In this document: positions 1 to 9,000 of the stretch, piece after piece
Position numbering within the stretch: position 1 is the first letter of the stretch
How the letters are laid out: the number at the start of each line of letters is the position of its first letter
Origin: QHXQ01 sp036389395
GTDB taxonomy: Bacteria > Acidobacteriota > Blastocatellia > Pyrinomonadales > Pyrinomonadaceae
NCBI GenBank assembly: GCA_036389395.1
Contig: DASVPY010000031.1
Coordinates: 1 to 64,000, forward strand
Length of the DNA: 64,000 bases
Direction of reading: 5' to 3'
Program-made: the position numbers and the translations under genes
The notes under the pieces: generated by a model
What the model was told of the DNA's origin: nothing
The model's database searches: none
Seen by the model: only the letters and a program-made list of their open reading frames with translations

Positions 1-431
1 TCCACTCGGCGGCCGTCATGGAGCGCGCCGGGGCGTTCCTCGTGTTGGGGGCGGCCTACGGGGTGTGCGCCCGCCTGAAGCTGGTCTGGGCAGACATGGG
101 CTATCGCGGCTCAAGGCTCAAAGCCTGGGTCGAGCAGGAACTGGGATGGGAGCTGGAGATCGTCAAGCGGCCGTCGAAGTGGGGGCGCTACCCCATCGGT
201 GTCGAACCTCCGCCGATGCCTCGGTGGACGACTCTGCCACGGAGGTGGGTGGTCGAGCGCACCTTCGCGTGGGTGGGGCGCTACCGGCGGATGAGTAAAG
301 ACTATGAGTACCTGACCGAGAGCAGCGAGGCGATGCTCCACCTGGTGCTGACGCGCCTGATGCTGCGGCGACTGGCGCTCGAAGCCCCGTACGGAGTGCC
401 CAGTCGCCAGCGAGCGGGGTTAAAGCGTTAG
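1..431 (+). CDS. IS5-family transposase, C-terminal part
   Basis: Partial at the window start; the frame is open from position 3. The visible 140 or so residues carry the second half of the DDE catalytic domain. The motif VWADMGYRG holds the second catalytic aspartate. VERTFAWVGRYRRMSKDYE holds the catalytic glutamate in the Y-(2)-R-(3)-E-like context typical of IS5/IS4 transposases. The C-terminal helix LVLTRLMLRRLA is also usual for the group. The enzyme would cut and join the element's ends. The stop lies only 6 bases before the terminal repeat, the normal arrangement. Activity cannot be judged because the N-terminal half is not visible. Confidence 0.85.
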   Translation, partial: HSAAVMERAGAFLVLGAAYGVCARLKLVWADMGYRGSRLKAWVEQELGWELEIVKRPSKWGRYPIGVEPPPMPRWTTLPRRWVVERTFAWVGRYRRMSKDYEYLTESSEAMLHLVLTRLMLRRLALEAPYGVPSRQRAGLKR

Positions 432-454
432 CCGACAGCTTTTTGAACAGCCTC
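1..454 (+). mobile_element. IS5-family insertion sequence, right end only
   Basis: The window opens inside an IS element. It contains the 3' part of a DDE transposase gene (stop at 431) followed by a terminal sequence at 438-454 whose reverse complement is GAGGCTGTTCAAAAAGC, the style of inverted repeat found in IS5-family (IS427-like) elements. The dinucleotide TA at 455-456 could be one copy of a TA target duplication, as IS427-group elements make. The left end lies outside the window, so neither the matching repeat nor the second TA can be checked. The element interrupts the methyltransferase frame that follows. Confidence 0.85.
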
Positions 455-1071
455 TAGGTTTCCCCGTCACCGGTCTGGATATCGTCCCAGGAATGCTCGC
501 GCAGGCGCGGGGCAAGTCTGCCGGTCTGTCGGTACGCTGGGTGGAAGGCGACGCGCGAACCTTTGACCTCCGCGAGCACTTCCGGCTGATCTTTCTGACC
601 GGCAACGCCTTTCAAGCCTTTGTGACCAACGCCGAGCAAGCGGCCGTTTTGCAGCGCGTGCACGCACACTTGGATGACGATGGGTTGTTCGCCTTCGAGA
701 CGCGCAACCCACTGTTGCCCAACCTGAAGACGCGCGCGGGCTTCTTCGTAACCCTTGAAACCCGCGGCGAGGAGGTACGCCGGCCGTCTTACATCAACGC
801 CGCCGGGTACGAGGTGCATATGACGACAACGCAGGTCTATGATCATGTCGCGCAAGTCGTGCATGTGACCAGCACCAAGCGCTGGCACGATGGTGAGCGA
901 GAGCACGCGCAGAGCACCCGTACCGCGCTGCGTTATACCTTCCCGCAGGAGCTTGCGGCGCTGCTGCACTACAACGGTTTCACCATTCTTCGCCAGTACG
1001 GCGATTGGAATGAAGAGCCGCTCACTGCCGCGAGTCCGAGTATTATTTCGGTCTGTCGCAAGCGCACATGA
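455..1071 (+). pseudogene. class I SAM-dependent methyltransferase, 5' end removed by IS
   Basis: An intact reading frame enters directly from the IS end. It reads GLDIVPGMLAQAR from about 472, the acidic end of strand beta-2 that binds the SAM ribose, then a VEGDARTFDL segment (adenine-binding region), a LIFLTGNAFQAF segment (motif IV area), and a C-terminal sheet typical of small-molecule methyltransferases. The glycine-rich motif I that should precede GLD is missing, because the IS end sits about 20 bases upstream. An ATG at 493 gives a 192-residue product, but it lacks the SAM-binding loop, so it is most likely non-functional. The substrate cannot be told. Confidence 0.75.
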
Positions 1072-1245
1072 CCGAGAGATGACCGACACTTACTGCGCGT
1101 GAGCGAACATCGCTGCCGTCAAACGAGGCAATGCGGCTGACGCCTTCGGCCCTGAGCCGGTGCGTTTTCCCATGCCCGTGTGGCCCCGGCGCAACTGATC
1201 GCTGTCGTTAGACCCCACCTGCTTTTAATTCCACAAAACTCGCGG

Positions 1246-1302
1246 GCTTTATAAAATCCTTACGAACCTTTTATGCCTTTCTTACGCCGGTGGGAGTAGC
1301 AT
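1246..1302 (+). promoter_or_regulatory. conserved promoter block upstream of riboswitch 1
   Basis: This block is shared almost base for base with 5756-5812: a TTTATAAAA tract, then TTACGAACCTTTTA, then GGGAGTAGCATC. The hexamer TAGCAT at 1297-1302 also occurs as the likely -10 element at 45453-45458, so the block probably holds the promoter for the riboswitch transcript. No good -35 box is seen. The 170 bases before it, from 1072, hold nothing recognisable. Confidence 0.5.
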
Positions 1303-1315
1303 CTTCTCGTTGACA

Positions 1316-1495
1316 ATTCGTCTGCCGAAGTCGCCCCGCGAGAGACAGAAGGTCGGGCGGGCGACGCGGGGGAACCAACGTCCGGCGGCCGTGGCGCTGC
1401 CGGACACGGGGCGAATCGCGGGCGGCTGGCGACGGCCGCGCGCGTAGGACACTTCTTCAGTCCAAGCCCGTCAGCTAACCTCGCAGGCTTTGTGG
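1316..1495 (+). ncRNA. c-di-AMP riboswitch (ydaO-yuaA type), copy 1
   Basis: The two most conserved blocks of the ydaO/yuaA aptamer are present. GCGGGGGAACCAA lies at 1366-1378, and CCCGTCAGCTAACCTCGCAGGC lies at 1467-1488; in known members this second block reads close to CCGTCAGCTAACCTCGTAAGC. A variable GC-rich stem region lies between them. The aptamer is followed by an intrinsic terminator at 1523-1559 and then by a KimA-like potassium importer gene. That matches the known logic, where c-di-AMP binding favours termination and shuts down potassium uptake. Exact aptamer ends are approximate. Confidence 0.92.
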
Positions 1496-1522
1496 GAAGG
1501 GCGACGCCGCGACTCGATTTGG

Positions 1523-1559
1523 AAAGGGCACGGAGGCCCAGCGCTTCCGTGCTCTTTCT
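1523..1559 (+). terminator. riboswitch-controlled intrinsic terminator
   Basis: AAAGGGCACGGAGGC (1523-1537) pairs with GCTTCCGTGCTCTTT (1543-1557) to give a stem of about 15 pairs including two wobbles. The loop is CCAGC, and the T-rich tract CTTTCTTT runs to 1561. It sits between the c-di-AMP aptamer and the importer's ribosome binding site, where an expression platform is expected. Confidence 0.8.
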
Positions 1560-1592
1560 TTGCCCGCTCGTGAGGAGGGAACCGAAAGCCTC

Positions 1593-3620
1593 ATGGTCAT
1601 GTCAATCAAGCGCTTGCTCGTGGGCAGCCCGCTCCGCACGGAGCAGGCCGCGCACGAGCGGCTCTCGAAGAAGACGGCGCTCGCCGTCTTCTCGTCCGAC
1701 GCCCTCTCCTCGACCGCCTACGCGACCGAGGAAATCCTGCTCGTGCTCGCCGCCGCCGTCGCCTTCGGGCAGGTGAGCGCCTTCCACTACGTCGTGCCCG
1801 TCTCGGTCGGCATCGCGGTGCTGCTCGTCATCGTCGCCACGAGCTACCGGCAGACCATCCACGCCTACCCGTCGGGCGGCGGCGCGTACATCGTGGCGAA
1901 GGAGAATCTGGGCACGAACGCGGGGCTGGTGGCGGGCGCGTCGCTGCTGGTGGACTACGTGCTGACGGTCTCGGTCTCCATCGCGGCGGGCGTGGCGGCC
2001 ATCACCTCGATGGTGCAGGGCACGCGCTTCGCGTGGCTCGACGAGCACAAGGTGATGCTCTGCCTCGTCTGCATCGCGTTCATCGCGCTGGCGAACCTGC
2101 GCGGCGTGCGCGAGTCGGGCGCGCTGTTCGCCGCGCCGACCTACGCCTTCATCACCTGCTTCCTCTTCATGATCGGCTACGGCCTCGTCCACTACTTCAC
2201 CGTGGGCGGGGTCGCGCCCGCGCCGGGCGGCGACGAGCTGAAGGTCGCTGAAGGTTACAAGTTCCAGCCCGTCACGTTGTTCCTCATCCTCGGCGCGTTC
2301 TCGAACGGCTGCGCCGCGCTCACGGGCATCGAGGCCATCTCGAACGGCGTGCCCGCCTTCAAGCAGCCCGAAGCGCGCAACGCCTCGCGGACGCTGGTGG
2401 TGATGGCGGCGCTGCTGACGACGATGTTTCTGGGCACGAGCGTGATGGCTTGGCTCTACGGCGTGCACCCGCACGCGAGCGAGACGGTCATCTCGCAGTT
2501 CGGGCGCATCATCTTCACGGGCCCGCTCGGCTGGTTCTACTACGTCGTGCAGATCACGACCGCGCTCATCCTCGTGCTCGCGGCCAACACGTCGTTCGCA
2601 GACTTCCCGCGCCTCGCAAGCTTGCTCGCGCGCGACCGCTTCCTGCCGCGCCAGTTCGCCAACCGCGGCGACAAGCTGGTCTTCTCGAACGGCATCGTCA
2701 TCCTCGCGCTCTTCTCAAGCATCCTCGTCATCGGCTTCGGGGGCGACACCAGCCGCCTGATCCCGCTCTACGCCGTCGGCGTCTTCCTCTCCTTCACGCT
2801 CTCGCAGGCCGGCATGGTGCGGCACTGGCTGGTCGAGCGCGCGCAGGCGCGCAAGCTGAACCGCGGCGCGACCGGGGAGACGCCCGGCAGTGACGAGAAG
2901 GACGGCAACGGGCGGAAGGCGCTGCCCGACGCGATGCTGGCGGCGGGCGACGACATACACATCTCGAAGTTCGTCGAGGACGAGGTGACGAGTGCGGCGA
3001 ACTGGAAGAAGTCCATCGCGATCAACGGCCTCGGCGCGGTCGCCACGTTCGTCGTGCTCTGCGTCTTCATCGTCACGAAGTTCATCCACGGCGCGTGGAT
3101 CGTGGTGGTCATCATCCCGCTGTTGGTGCTCATGTTCCGCTCGATCCACAAGCACTACGTGGGCGTGGCGCGGCAGCTCTCGACCGAAGGCCTCTTGCAA
3201 CTGCGCGAGATCAGGAACACGGTCGTCGTGCCCATCTCCGGCATCCACCGCGGCGTCGTCACCGCGCTCCAATACGCCAAGTCGATCTCGACCGACGGCG
3301 GCGTCAAGGCCGTCTACGTGGACTTGGACGAGGACGCGACGAACAAGCTGCGGCAGAAGTGGGAGCGCTGGGGGTCGGGCGTCGAGCTGGTCGTGTTGCA
3401 GTCGCCCTACCGCTCGCTGTCGCGCCCGCTGCTGCGCTACATAGACCGGCTGCGGCGCAAGGGCGACGACGACTTCGTGACGGTGGTGCTGCCGGAGTTC
3501 GTGCCCGCGCGCTGGTGGCAGCAGCTCCTGCACAACCAGAGTTCGCTGCTCTTGAAGGGCGCGCTGCTGTTCAAGAAGTGCGTGGTCGTCGTCAGCGTCC
3601 CCTACCACCTCGAACACTGA
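1593..3620 (+). CDS. KimA-like APC-superfamily potassium importer
   Basis: A 675-residue membrane protein of the amino acid-polyamine-organocation superfamily. The N-terminal motif KKTALAVFSSDALSSTAYATEE is diagnostic of the YdaO/KimA branch. It is followed by YPSGGGAYIVAKENLG and about 12 hydrophobic segments to residue ~500. A soluble, USP-like C-terminal domain of about 150 residues comes last (RGVVTALQYAKSI, then FVTVVLPEFVPARWW), as in KimA. The family imports potassium with protons and is inhibited by c-di-AMP in Bacillus. The c-di-AMP riboswitch directly upstream strongly supports a potassium role. ATG 1593 was chosen over an upstream TTG at 1560 because TGAGGAGG lies at 1571-1578; ATG 1599 is an alternative. 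Confidence 0.85.
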   Translation: MVMSIKRLLVGSPLRTEQAAHERLSKKTALAVFSSDALSSTAYATEEILLVLAAAVAFGQVSAFHYVVPVSVGIAVLLVIVATSYRQTIHAYPSGGGAYIVAKENLGTNAGLVAGASLLVDYVLTVSVSIAAGVAAITSMVQGTRFAWLDEHKVMLCLVCIAFIALANLRGVRESGALFAAPTYAFITCFLFMIGYGLVHYFTVGGVAPAPGGDELKVAEGYKFQPVTLFLILGAFSNGCAALTGIEAISNGVPAFKQPEARNASRTLVVMAALLTTMFLGTSVMAWLYGVHPHASETVISQFGRIIFTGPLGWFYYVVQITTALILVLAANTSFADFPRLASLLARDRFLPRQFANRGDKLVFSNGIVILALFSSILVIGFGGDTSRLIPLYAVGVFLSFTLSQAGMVRHWLVERAQARKLNRGATGETPGSDEKDGNGRKALPDAMLAAGDDIHISKFVEDEVTSAANWKKSIAINGLGAVATFVVLCVFIVTKFIHGAWIVVVIIPLLVLMFRSIHKHYVGVARQLSTEGLLQLREIRNTVVVPISGIHRGVVTALQYAKSISTDGGVKAVYVDLDEDATNKLRQKWERWGSGVELVVLQSPYRSLSRPLLRYIDRLRRKGDDDFVTVVLPEFVPARWWQQLLHNQSSLLLKGALLFKKCVVVVSVPYHLEH

Positions 3621-3640
3621 GGGCGGGCCGGTTGAGTCTT

Positions 3641-3781
3641 ATGAACCAGCTCTGGACGATCATCTTCGTCGCCGTCCTCGCCGTCGTCTTCGCCCTGGCG
3701 TCGTGGCAAGACCGCGAGGAGCGGAAGAAGCGGGAGCGGCGAAACGCGGCCGCCGACAGGAGGGGGCCGGACGAGGGCTGA
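3641..3781 (+). CDS. small single-pass membrane protein (46 aa), KdpF-like position
   Basis: A 46-residue ORF starts 20 bases after the importer stop. It begins with a hydrophobic helix (MNQLWTIIFVAVLAVVFALAS, residues 1-21), followed by a highly charged tail (DREERKKRERR). One N-terminal helix plus basic tail suits a small inner-membrane accessory protein. It sits between a potassium importer and a kdpD-like gene, as KdpF sits in kdp operons, but it is longer than KdpF (about 29 residues) and no sequence match can be claimed. The ribosome binding site is weak. Confidence 0.5.
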   Translation: MNQLWTIIFVAVLAVVFALASWQDREERKKRERRNAAADRRGPDEG

Positions 3782-3837
3782 AGCGCGCACGCCGGGCGTC
3801 GGCACGAGGTATCTAAGCGGGCGCTTCTGGTCTTACA

Positions 3838-5067
3838 ATGCTCGGCGTGTGGCAGAAGATGTATGAGCAGCGGTGGGCGGGCTACCTGGCGGCGGTCGGC
3901 GGCACGGCCTTCGTGACGGGCGTGCTCAAGCTCTTCGGCGCGCACGTCAACACGACCACGGTCGCGCTCGCACTGCTCCTCGTCGTGCTCTTCGTGGCGA
4001 CGGGCTGGGGTTCGCGCCCCGCCGTGCTCGCGTCGCTGCTCGGCGTCATGTGCTTCAACTTCTTCTACCTGCCGCCGGTCGGGCGCTGGACGATTGACGC
4101 GCCGGACAACTGGGTCGCGCTCTTCGCCTTCCTCGTCACCGCCGTCACCGCCGGGCAGTTGTCGGCCCACGCCAACCGCCGCGCCGAAGAGGCCGACGCC
4201 GGGCGGCGCGAGATCGAGCGGCTGTACCAGGAGCTACAGGACGCCTTCCGGCAGGCGAGCCAGGCCGAGGCGCTGAAGCAGAGCGAGCGGCTGAAGTCTG
4301 CACTCCTCGACGCGGTGACGCACGACCTGCGCACGCCGCTCACCTCCATCAAGGCGTCGGTCACGACCCTGCTCGACGACTCCCGCGCGCAGGCGCTCGA
4401 CGAGGAAGGGCGCGGCGAGATGCTCGAAGTCATAGACGAGGAGACCGACCGGCTCAACCGCTTCGTCGAAGGCCTGGTCGAGATGGCGCGCATCGAGGCG
4501 GGCGAGATGCACCTGCGCCGGCGCTGGGGTTCCGTCGAGGAGATCGTCGCCGCCGCCCTTGAGCGCGCCGCGCCGCTCACGCGCGGGCACGAAGTTTTAG
4601 TCCGCGTAGACGACGGGCTGCCGGCCGTGCGCGTGGACGCGCGGGCGGTCGCCGAGGTCATCTACACGCTGCTGGACAACGCCGCGAAGTACGCGCCCGC
4701 GGCGACGCGCATAGAGGTCTGCGCCGAGCGCGTCGCCGACGGCTGCGTGCGGCTGAGCGTCGAGGACGAAGGCCCCGGCGTCGCGCCGGAGTTGCGCGAG
4801 CGCGTCTTCGACAAGTTCTTCCGCGCGATGCGCGACGGCGACGCCGGCACGCCGAAGCCCACGGGCACGGGGCTGGGCCTCGCCATCGCCCGCGGGCTGG
4901 TGGAGGCGCACGGCGGGCGCATCCGGCTCGAAGCAGGCCGCGGCGCGCGCGGCTGCCGCGTCGTGTTGGCGCTCCCGATAGGCGACGAGGAGGAGACCGC
5001 GGTCGAGGAGGGGCGAGAGCTGAGCGCCGGGGCAGATGAACGACAAGCAGCGCATACTGGTCGTTGA
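3838..5067 (+). CDS. KdpD-like sensor histidine kinase lacking the N-terminal KdpD domain
   Basis: A 409-residue protein matching only the C-terminal half of KdpD. It has four hydrophobic segments at residues ~15-115 (DUF4118-type KdpD membrane domain), a short coiled coil, then a HisKA domain with VTHDLRTPLTSIKAS (phospho-accepting His162). The HATPase domain has an N box around Asn281 (LLDNAAKYAP), DEGPGV and GTGLGLAIARGLVEAHGG. The roughly 370-residue N-terminal universal-stress/KdpD sensor region of full KdpD, which binds c-di-AMP in some Firmicutes, is absent. The kinase gene overlaps the response-regulator gene downstream by 32 bases. No kdpFABC genes are in the window, so its target may be the upstream importer or an unlinked system. 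Confidence 0.85.
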   Translation: MLGVWQKMYEQRWAGYLAAVGGTAFVTGVLKLFGAHVNTTTVALALLLVVLFVATGWGSRPAVLASLLGVMCFNFFYLPPVGRWTIDAPDNWVALFAFLVTAVTAGQLSAHANRRAEEADAGRREIERLYQELQDAFRQASQAEALKQSERLKSALLDAVTHDLRTPLTSIKASVTTLLDDSRAQALDEEGRGEMLEVIDEETDRLNRFVEGLVEMARIEAGEMHLRRRWGSVEEIVAAALERAAPLTRGHEVLVRVDDGLPAVRVDARAVAEVIYTLLDNAAKYAPAATRIEVCAERVADGCVRLSVEDEGPGVAPELRERVFDKFFRAMRDGDAGTPKPTGTGLGLAIARGLVEAHGGRIRLEAGRGARGCRVVLALPIGDEEETAVEEGRELSAGADERQAAHTGR

Positions 5068-5734
5068 CGACGAGCCGCAGATCACGCGCGTGCTGCGCCG
5101 CAGCCTGACGACGCACGGCTACGACGTGCGCGTCGCGGGCGACGGCCTGGCCGCCTTGCAGACCTTCGGCGACTGGCCGCCCGACCTGGTCGTCACCGAC
5201 CTCGCCATGCCGCACACGGACGGGCTGCAACTGTGCCGCAACCTGCGCGCCATCTCGCAAGTGCCCATCATCGTGCTCTCGGTGCGCGGCGAGGAGAAGA
5301 CCAAGGTGCAGGCGCTCGACGCGGGCGCGGACGACTACGTGACGAAGCCCTTCGGGATGGACGAGCTGCTGGCGCGCATCCGCGCCGCGCTCCGGCGGGC
5401 CAAGACCGAGAAGGCGGCCGACGCCGCGCCCGTCCTCGAAGTCGGCGACTTCCGCGTCGATCTGGAAAACCGCGGCGTCGCCGTCAAGGGCCGCGAAGTC
5501 CACCTGACGCCGAAGGAGTACGACCTGCTGGTCTACCTCATCAGCCACCCCGGCAAGGTGCTGACGCACCGGACGCTGCTCACCTCCATCTGGGGCGGCG
5601 AGTCGGCGGAGCAGACCGAATACCTGCGCGTCTTCGTCGGCCAGCTTCGCAAGAAGATCGAGCCGGACTCGGCCACGCCCCGCTACATCCTCACCGAGCC
5701 GTGGATCGGTTACCGCTTCGATCCGGGTTCTTAG
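5036..5734 (+). CDS. kdpE: KdpE-like OmpR-family response regulator
   Basis: A 232-residue two-domain regulator. The receiver (residues 1-120) has the acidic pair VVDDE, phospho-acceptor Asp55 (LVVTDLAMP), the Ser of IIVLSVR and Lys of YVTKPFG. The C-terminal winged helix carries HLTPKEYDLLVYLISHPGKV and LRVFVGQLRKKIEPD, with the ending RYILTEPWIGYRF that is characteristic of KdpE. It is translated with the kinase upstream (overlapping start) and is the last gene of the riboswitch-led operon. In known systems KdpE activates potassium uptake genes when potassium is low. Confidence 0.88.
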   Translation: MNDKQRILVVDDEPQITRVLRRSLTTHGYDVRVAGDGLAALQTFGDWPPDLVVTDLAMPHTDGLQLCRNLRAISQVPIIVLSVRGEEKTKVQALDAGADDYVTKPFGMDELLARIRAALRRAKTEKAADAAPVLEVGDFRVDLENRGVAVKGREVHLTPKEYDLLVYLISHPGKVLTHRTLLTSIWGGESAEQTEYLRVFVGQLRKKIEPDSATPRYILTEPWIGYRFDPGS

Positions 5735-5755
5735 CCCGCGCCAAACCCGCCGCGG

Positions 5756-5990
5756 TTTTTATAAAACATTTACGAACCTTTTACCCCCTTTTTATATCTG
5801 CGGGAGTAGCATCCTCCTCGTTAACAATCTGTCTGCCGAAGTTGCTCGCGCACCGCTTGAGGTGTCGAGACGAGCAGCGCGGGGGAACCAAACGCCTCGC
5901 CGCCGGCGGCGGGGCACGGGGCGCATCGTGGGTCGGCCACGTAGGGCACTTCTCAGCCCAAGCCCGTCAGCTAACCTCGTAGGCGCTTAG
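5756..5990 (+). ncRNA. c-di-AMP riboswitch (ydaO-yuaA type), copy 2, no gene downstream
   Basis: This is a second copy of the promoter block and aptamer found at 1246-1495. It has the TTTATAAAA / TTACGAACCTTTTA / CGGGAGTAGCATC upstream elements, GCGCGGGGGAACCAA at 5877-5891, and CCCGTCAGCTAACCTCGTAGGC at 5963-5984. The conserved blocks are intact. However, no plus-strand gene follows: the next 90 bases run into the 3' end of the convergent peptidase gene at 6087. A short inverted repeat (GCTCGTC 6018-6024 with GACGAGC 6043-6049) lies downstream but has no T tract, so the copy-1 style terminator is absent. Confidence 0.88.
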
Positions 5991-6086
5991 AGAGGGGCAA
6001 GTCCCCCCGACCAGAAGGCTCGTCGTCAAAGACGTGGATCGTGACGAGCTGCCAATCGCCGCGCGCTGGTAACGCGACGTGAGGGT

Positions 6087-9000
6087 TTAAGTTTTACAGC
6101 ACCAGTACAGGTAGAGGGCGACGGCGAAGACGAGGACGAGCGCCGCGGCGGCGACGGGCACGAGCCACGCGGGCGGCGTCAACAGGATAAGCACGAGCAG
6201 GAAGGCGAGCAGCAGAAGCAGCAGCCACAGCAGCCAGCGGGCGCAGGTCTTCACGCGCCCGGAGCCGTCGGGCGAAGGCGCGATCTCGTCCGGGTCGCCG
6301 CCGAGGTCGCGGACGCGCACGCCCACCTGATCAAGATAACGACTGAAGACCGGATACCAGCGGTTGTCCTGCGGGATGGCGAGGGCGATCCAGCGGAGCA
6401 CCGACAGCAGCCGCTCCTCCGGTTCGAGCAGCGCCTCCCTGGTCTCAACCGGGATGCTCACTTGGAACGAGCCGAGCACGCGCCGCCACTTGATCACGTC
6501 CGCGGCGAAAGCGGCCGCGGGCGGGGCGGCGACGCCAGGCGGCGTGGGCGGCGGTTCGGGCGCTAGGGCGAAAGCGTTCGTGATCTGCCTGACCACGACG
6601 TTGAAGCGTTGCTCCCGGCGGACGGCGCGCGGCACGTCAAGCGTCAGCAGCCCCGCGTAGTTCGCGCCCGTGCCCGGCGGCACGGGGATGTAAGTGACGC
6701 CCGCGGCCCGGCAACTGATCGTGTGCTCGTCCGCGAGCGCGAGTTCGTGATGCGCGTAGAGTTGATCGGCCATGCCGAGGACGGTCTGCGCGCTGACGCC
6801 GGGCAGGTAGACGGTCGCCTGCGTCCCGGCGGGCAGGTGGCCCCAATCGATCATCAACTCGTCGGGCAGTTGATCGGGCGGCAGCCCCGGCGCAGTCGGG
6901 CGCACGTCGAAAGTGTTCGGGACGAGGTGCGGCGAGGCCACGCCGACGACGGTCAGGTTGCGCTGCGCCAGCTTGTCGGAGACGGCGGGCGTTGCGCCCG
7001 CCGCGACTTGCGGCGCGGGCGCGTCGAGATTGATCTCCGCGACCAAGCATTGGTGCTTGTTCCTGATCGCCTGCTGGATGGAGACGGCGGGCGTGTACGG
7101 CCCGGCCGCGGAGGCGGGCGACGCGGGCAGCGTCGCCACGTTCTGGTTGATGTCGAGCCAGCAGCCGAAGTACGCCTGCACCTCCGCGCCCGTGGCGTCG
7201 GGCGGGACGGCGTGTACGTTCGACGCATCGGTCTGGGCGTTGAGGCCGTTCGGGTTCGTCGGGTCAACGCGCGGCGCGGCGAAGAAGGGGATGGTGACGA
7301 CCTCGCCGCCGACAACGCCGAGCAGCGGAATCCTGTTCGCGCCCGTGCCGCCCGTGCGGTAGGTGGTGGCCGGGGCGAACTCGGTCGAGGTCGTCGAGGC
7401 TTGGAAGCTGCGGAAGAAGACGCGGACGTTTGCGGCCGGCGTCGAGAGCGCGCGGTAGCGCACGCGCGCGACGGCGAAGTTGTAGACCGGCGTCCCGCCG
7501 ACGCTGCCCGCGATCTGCACCGCGGACGTGGCTTGGTTGGCGACCAGATCGAGGTCGAAAGGATGATTGGGCGCGCGCGGGCGCGTCGGATCGTTGTAGG
7601 CGTTGAGCAGGCGTTGGATGAAGTCGTTGGGGCCGGCGTCGAGCGTGACGGCGGGCGTGTTCGGCAGCGAGCCGTTCGCCAACACCTGACAGACTTGCAG
7701 ATCGACGGCGAGCCACGAGACGGGGCCGTCAATCTCGTAAGGGTTCGGCTGCTTCGTCAGCGTGAGCAACGCCTGGGCGCTGAGGTTGACGCCGGTCGCC
7801 GTCGTCAGGGCCGCGGTCATGTTGACGGTGCGGACTTCCTGCGTGAAGTCGCTGGTGTCGTCGAACTGGACGGCGAACGTCCAGGTGAAGCGCTGCGGGC
7901 CGGCGACGAGCGTGTTGCCCTCGGCGCGGCACGCGGTCGCGTGCGCCGTGACGTGGCCGAGCGCGGGGTTGAACGTGATGGTGGGTTTCACGTCGGGCAC
8001 GCCCGCGAGCGTGGCCGCGGTGATGCCGAGTTCTTCGTGCCGGAAGCCGTCCACGACCACGTAGAAGGCCGCCTCGACGCGCGCCGGGGCAGAGACGTGC
8101 AGCATGGCCTCGACTTCGTCCTTGCCGAACGTGCTGCGATCCGTGGTCAGAGTGAACCCTTGCATACGCTGGCGGATGCGTAGGCAGAAGGCCAGCAGCC
8201 CCGACGTGATCTCCTGAATGATGTTCTGCATCTCGGCGTAGGGCGGCTGGAATTCAGTGCCCCACTCAAGGGTGTATGACAGGACGTTGCGCTTGCCCGC
8301 GTCCACGAAATGGCGGCTGTAGGCGTAGTCGTCGGACGCCCCGGCCGTGGGGTAGAGGCCGACGGACGGGATGGCCGCGTAGGTCGTCCCGCGCACGGCC
8401 TGTATGCCCGCGCCGAAGGTGTTGGCGAGGTCGGTCGCGGCCGCGAGGTCGCCCGCCGGGATGTACTCGCGGTAGGCCTCGTGGCCGGGCTGGCCGAGTG
8501 CGTCGAGAATCCCGCGGACGTTGTTGTAGGCGGGGTTCTGAAAGTTCATGCCGGGGTCTGTGGTCTGGTTGTCGTCAATGCCCCAACTGTAGAGGATGTC
8601 CTGGCCGAAGCTGTGGAGATCGATGAAGAAGCCGATGTTGGGGAAGTTGTCGTGAATCCACTTGGCGTTGCGCGTCTCCGGTTCGGAGAAGGGGACGGGG
8701 CCGTGGTAGGTCTGGAATTCGCAAGGGTCGGAGCTGCAAGAGACGGTCGAGGTCGGGGCGAACAGGTGCTCGAAGTCCCAGAGCAGATCGAAGTTGCGGT
8801 TCAGATCGACGCCGACGCAACTGCCCGTAGCGGAGTTGGGCGCGGCCGTGCGGCGGTTCTTGCGCCAAGAGGCCTGCGTGTTCATGCTGAAGTTGCGGCC
8901 GTCGGGGTTGGCCTGCGGGAAGACGATGATGTCGAGGTTGTCTACGATGGTCTTGATCTCGGCGGCGGAGAAAGTTTTGCCGCCGAGCGTGATGCCCGTG

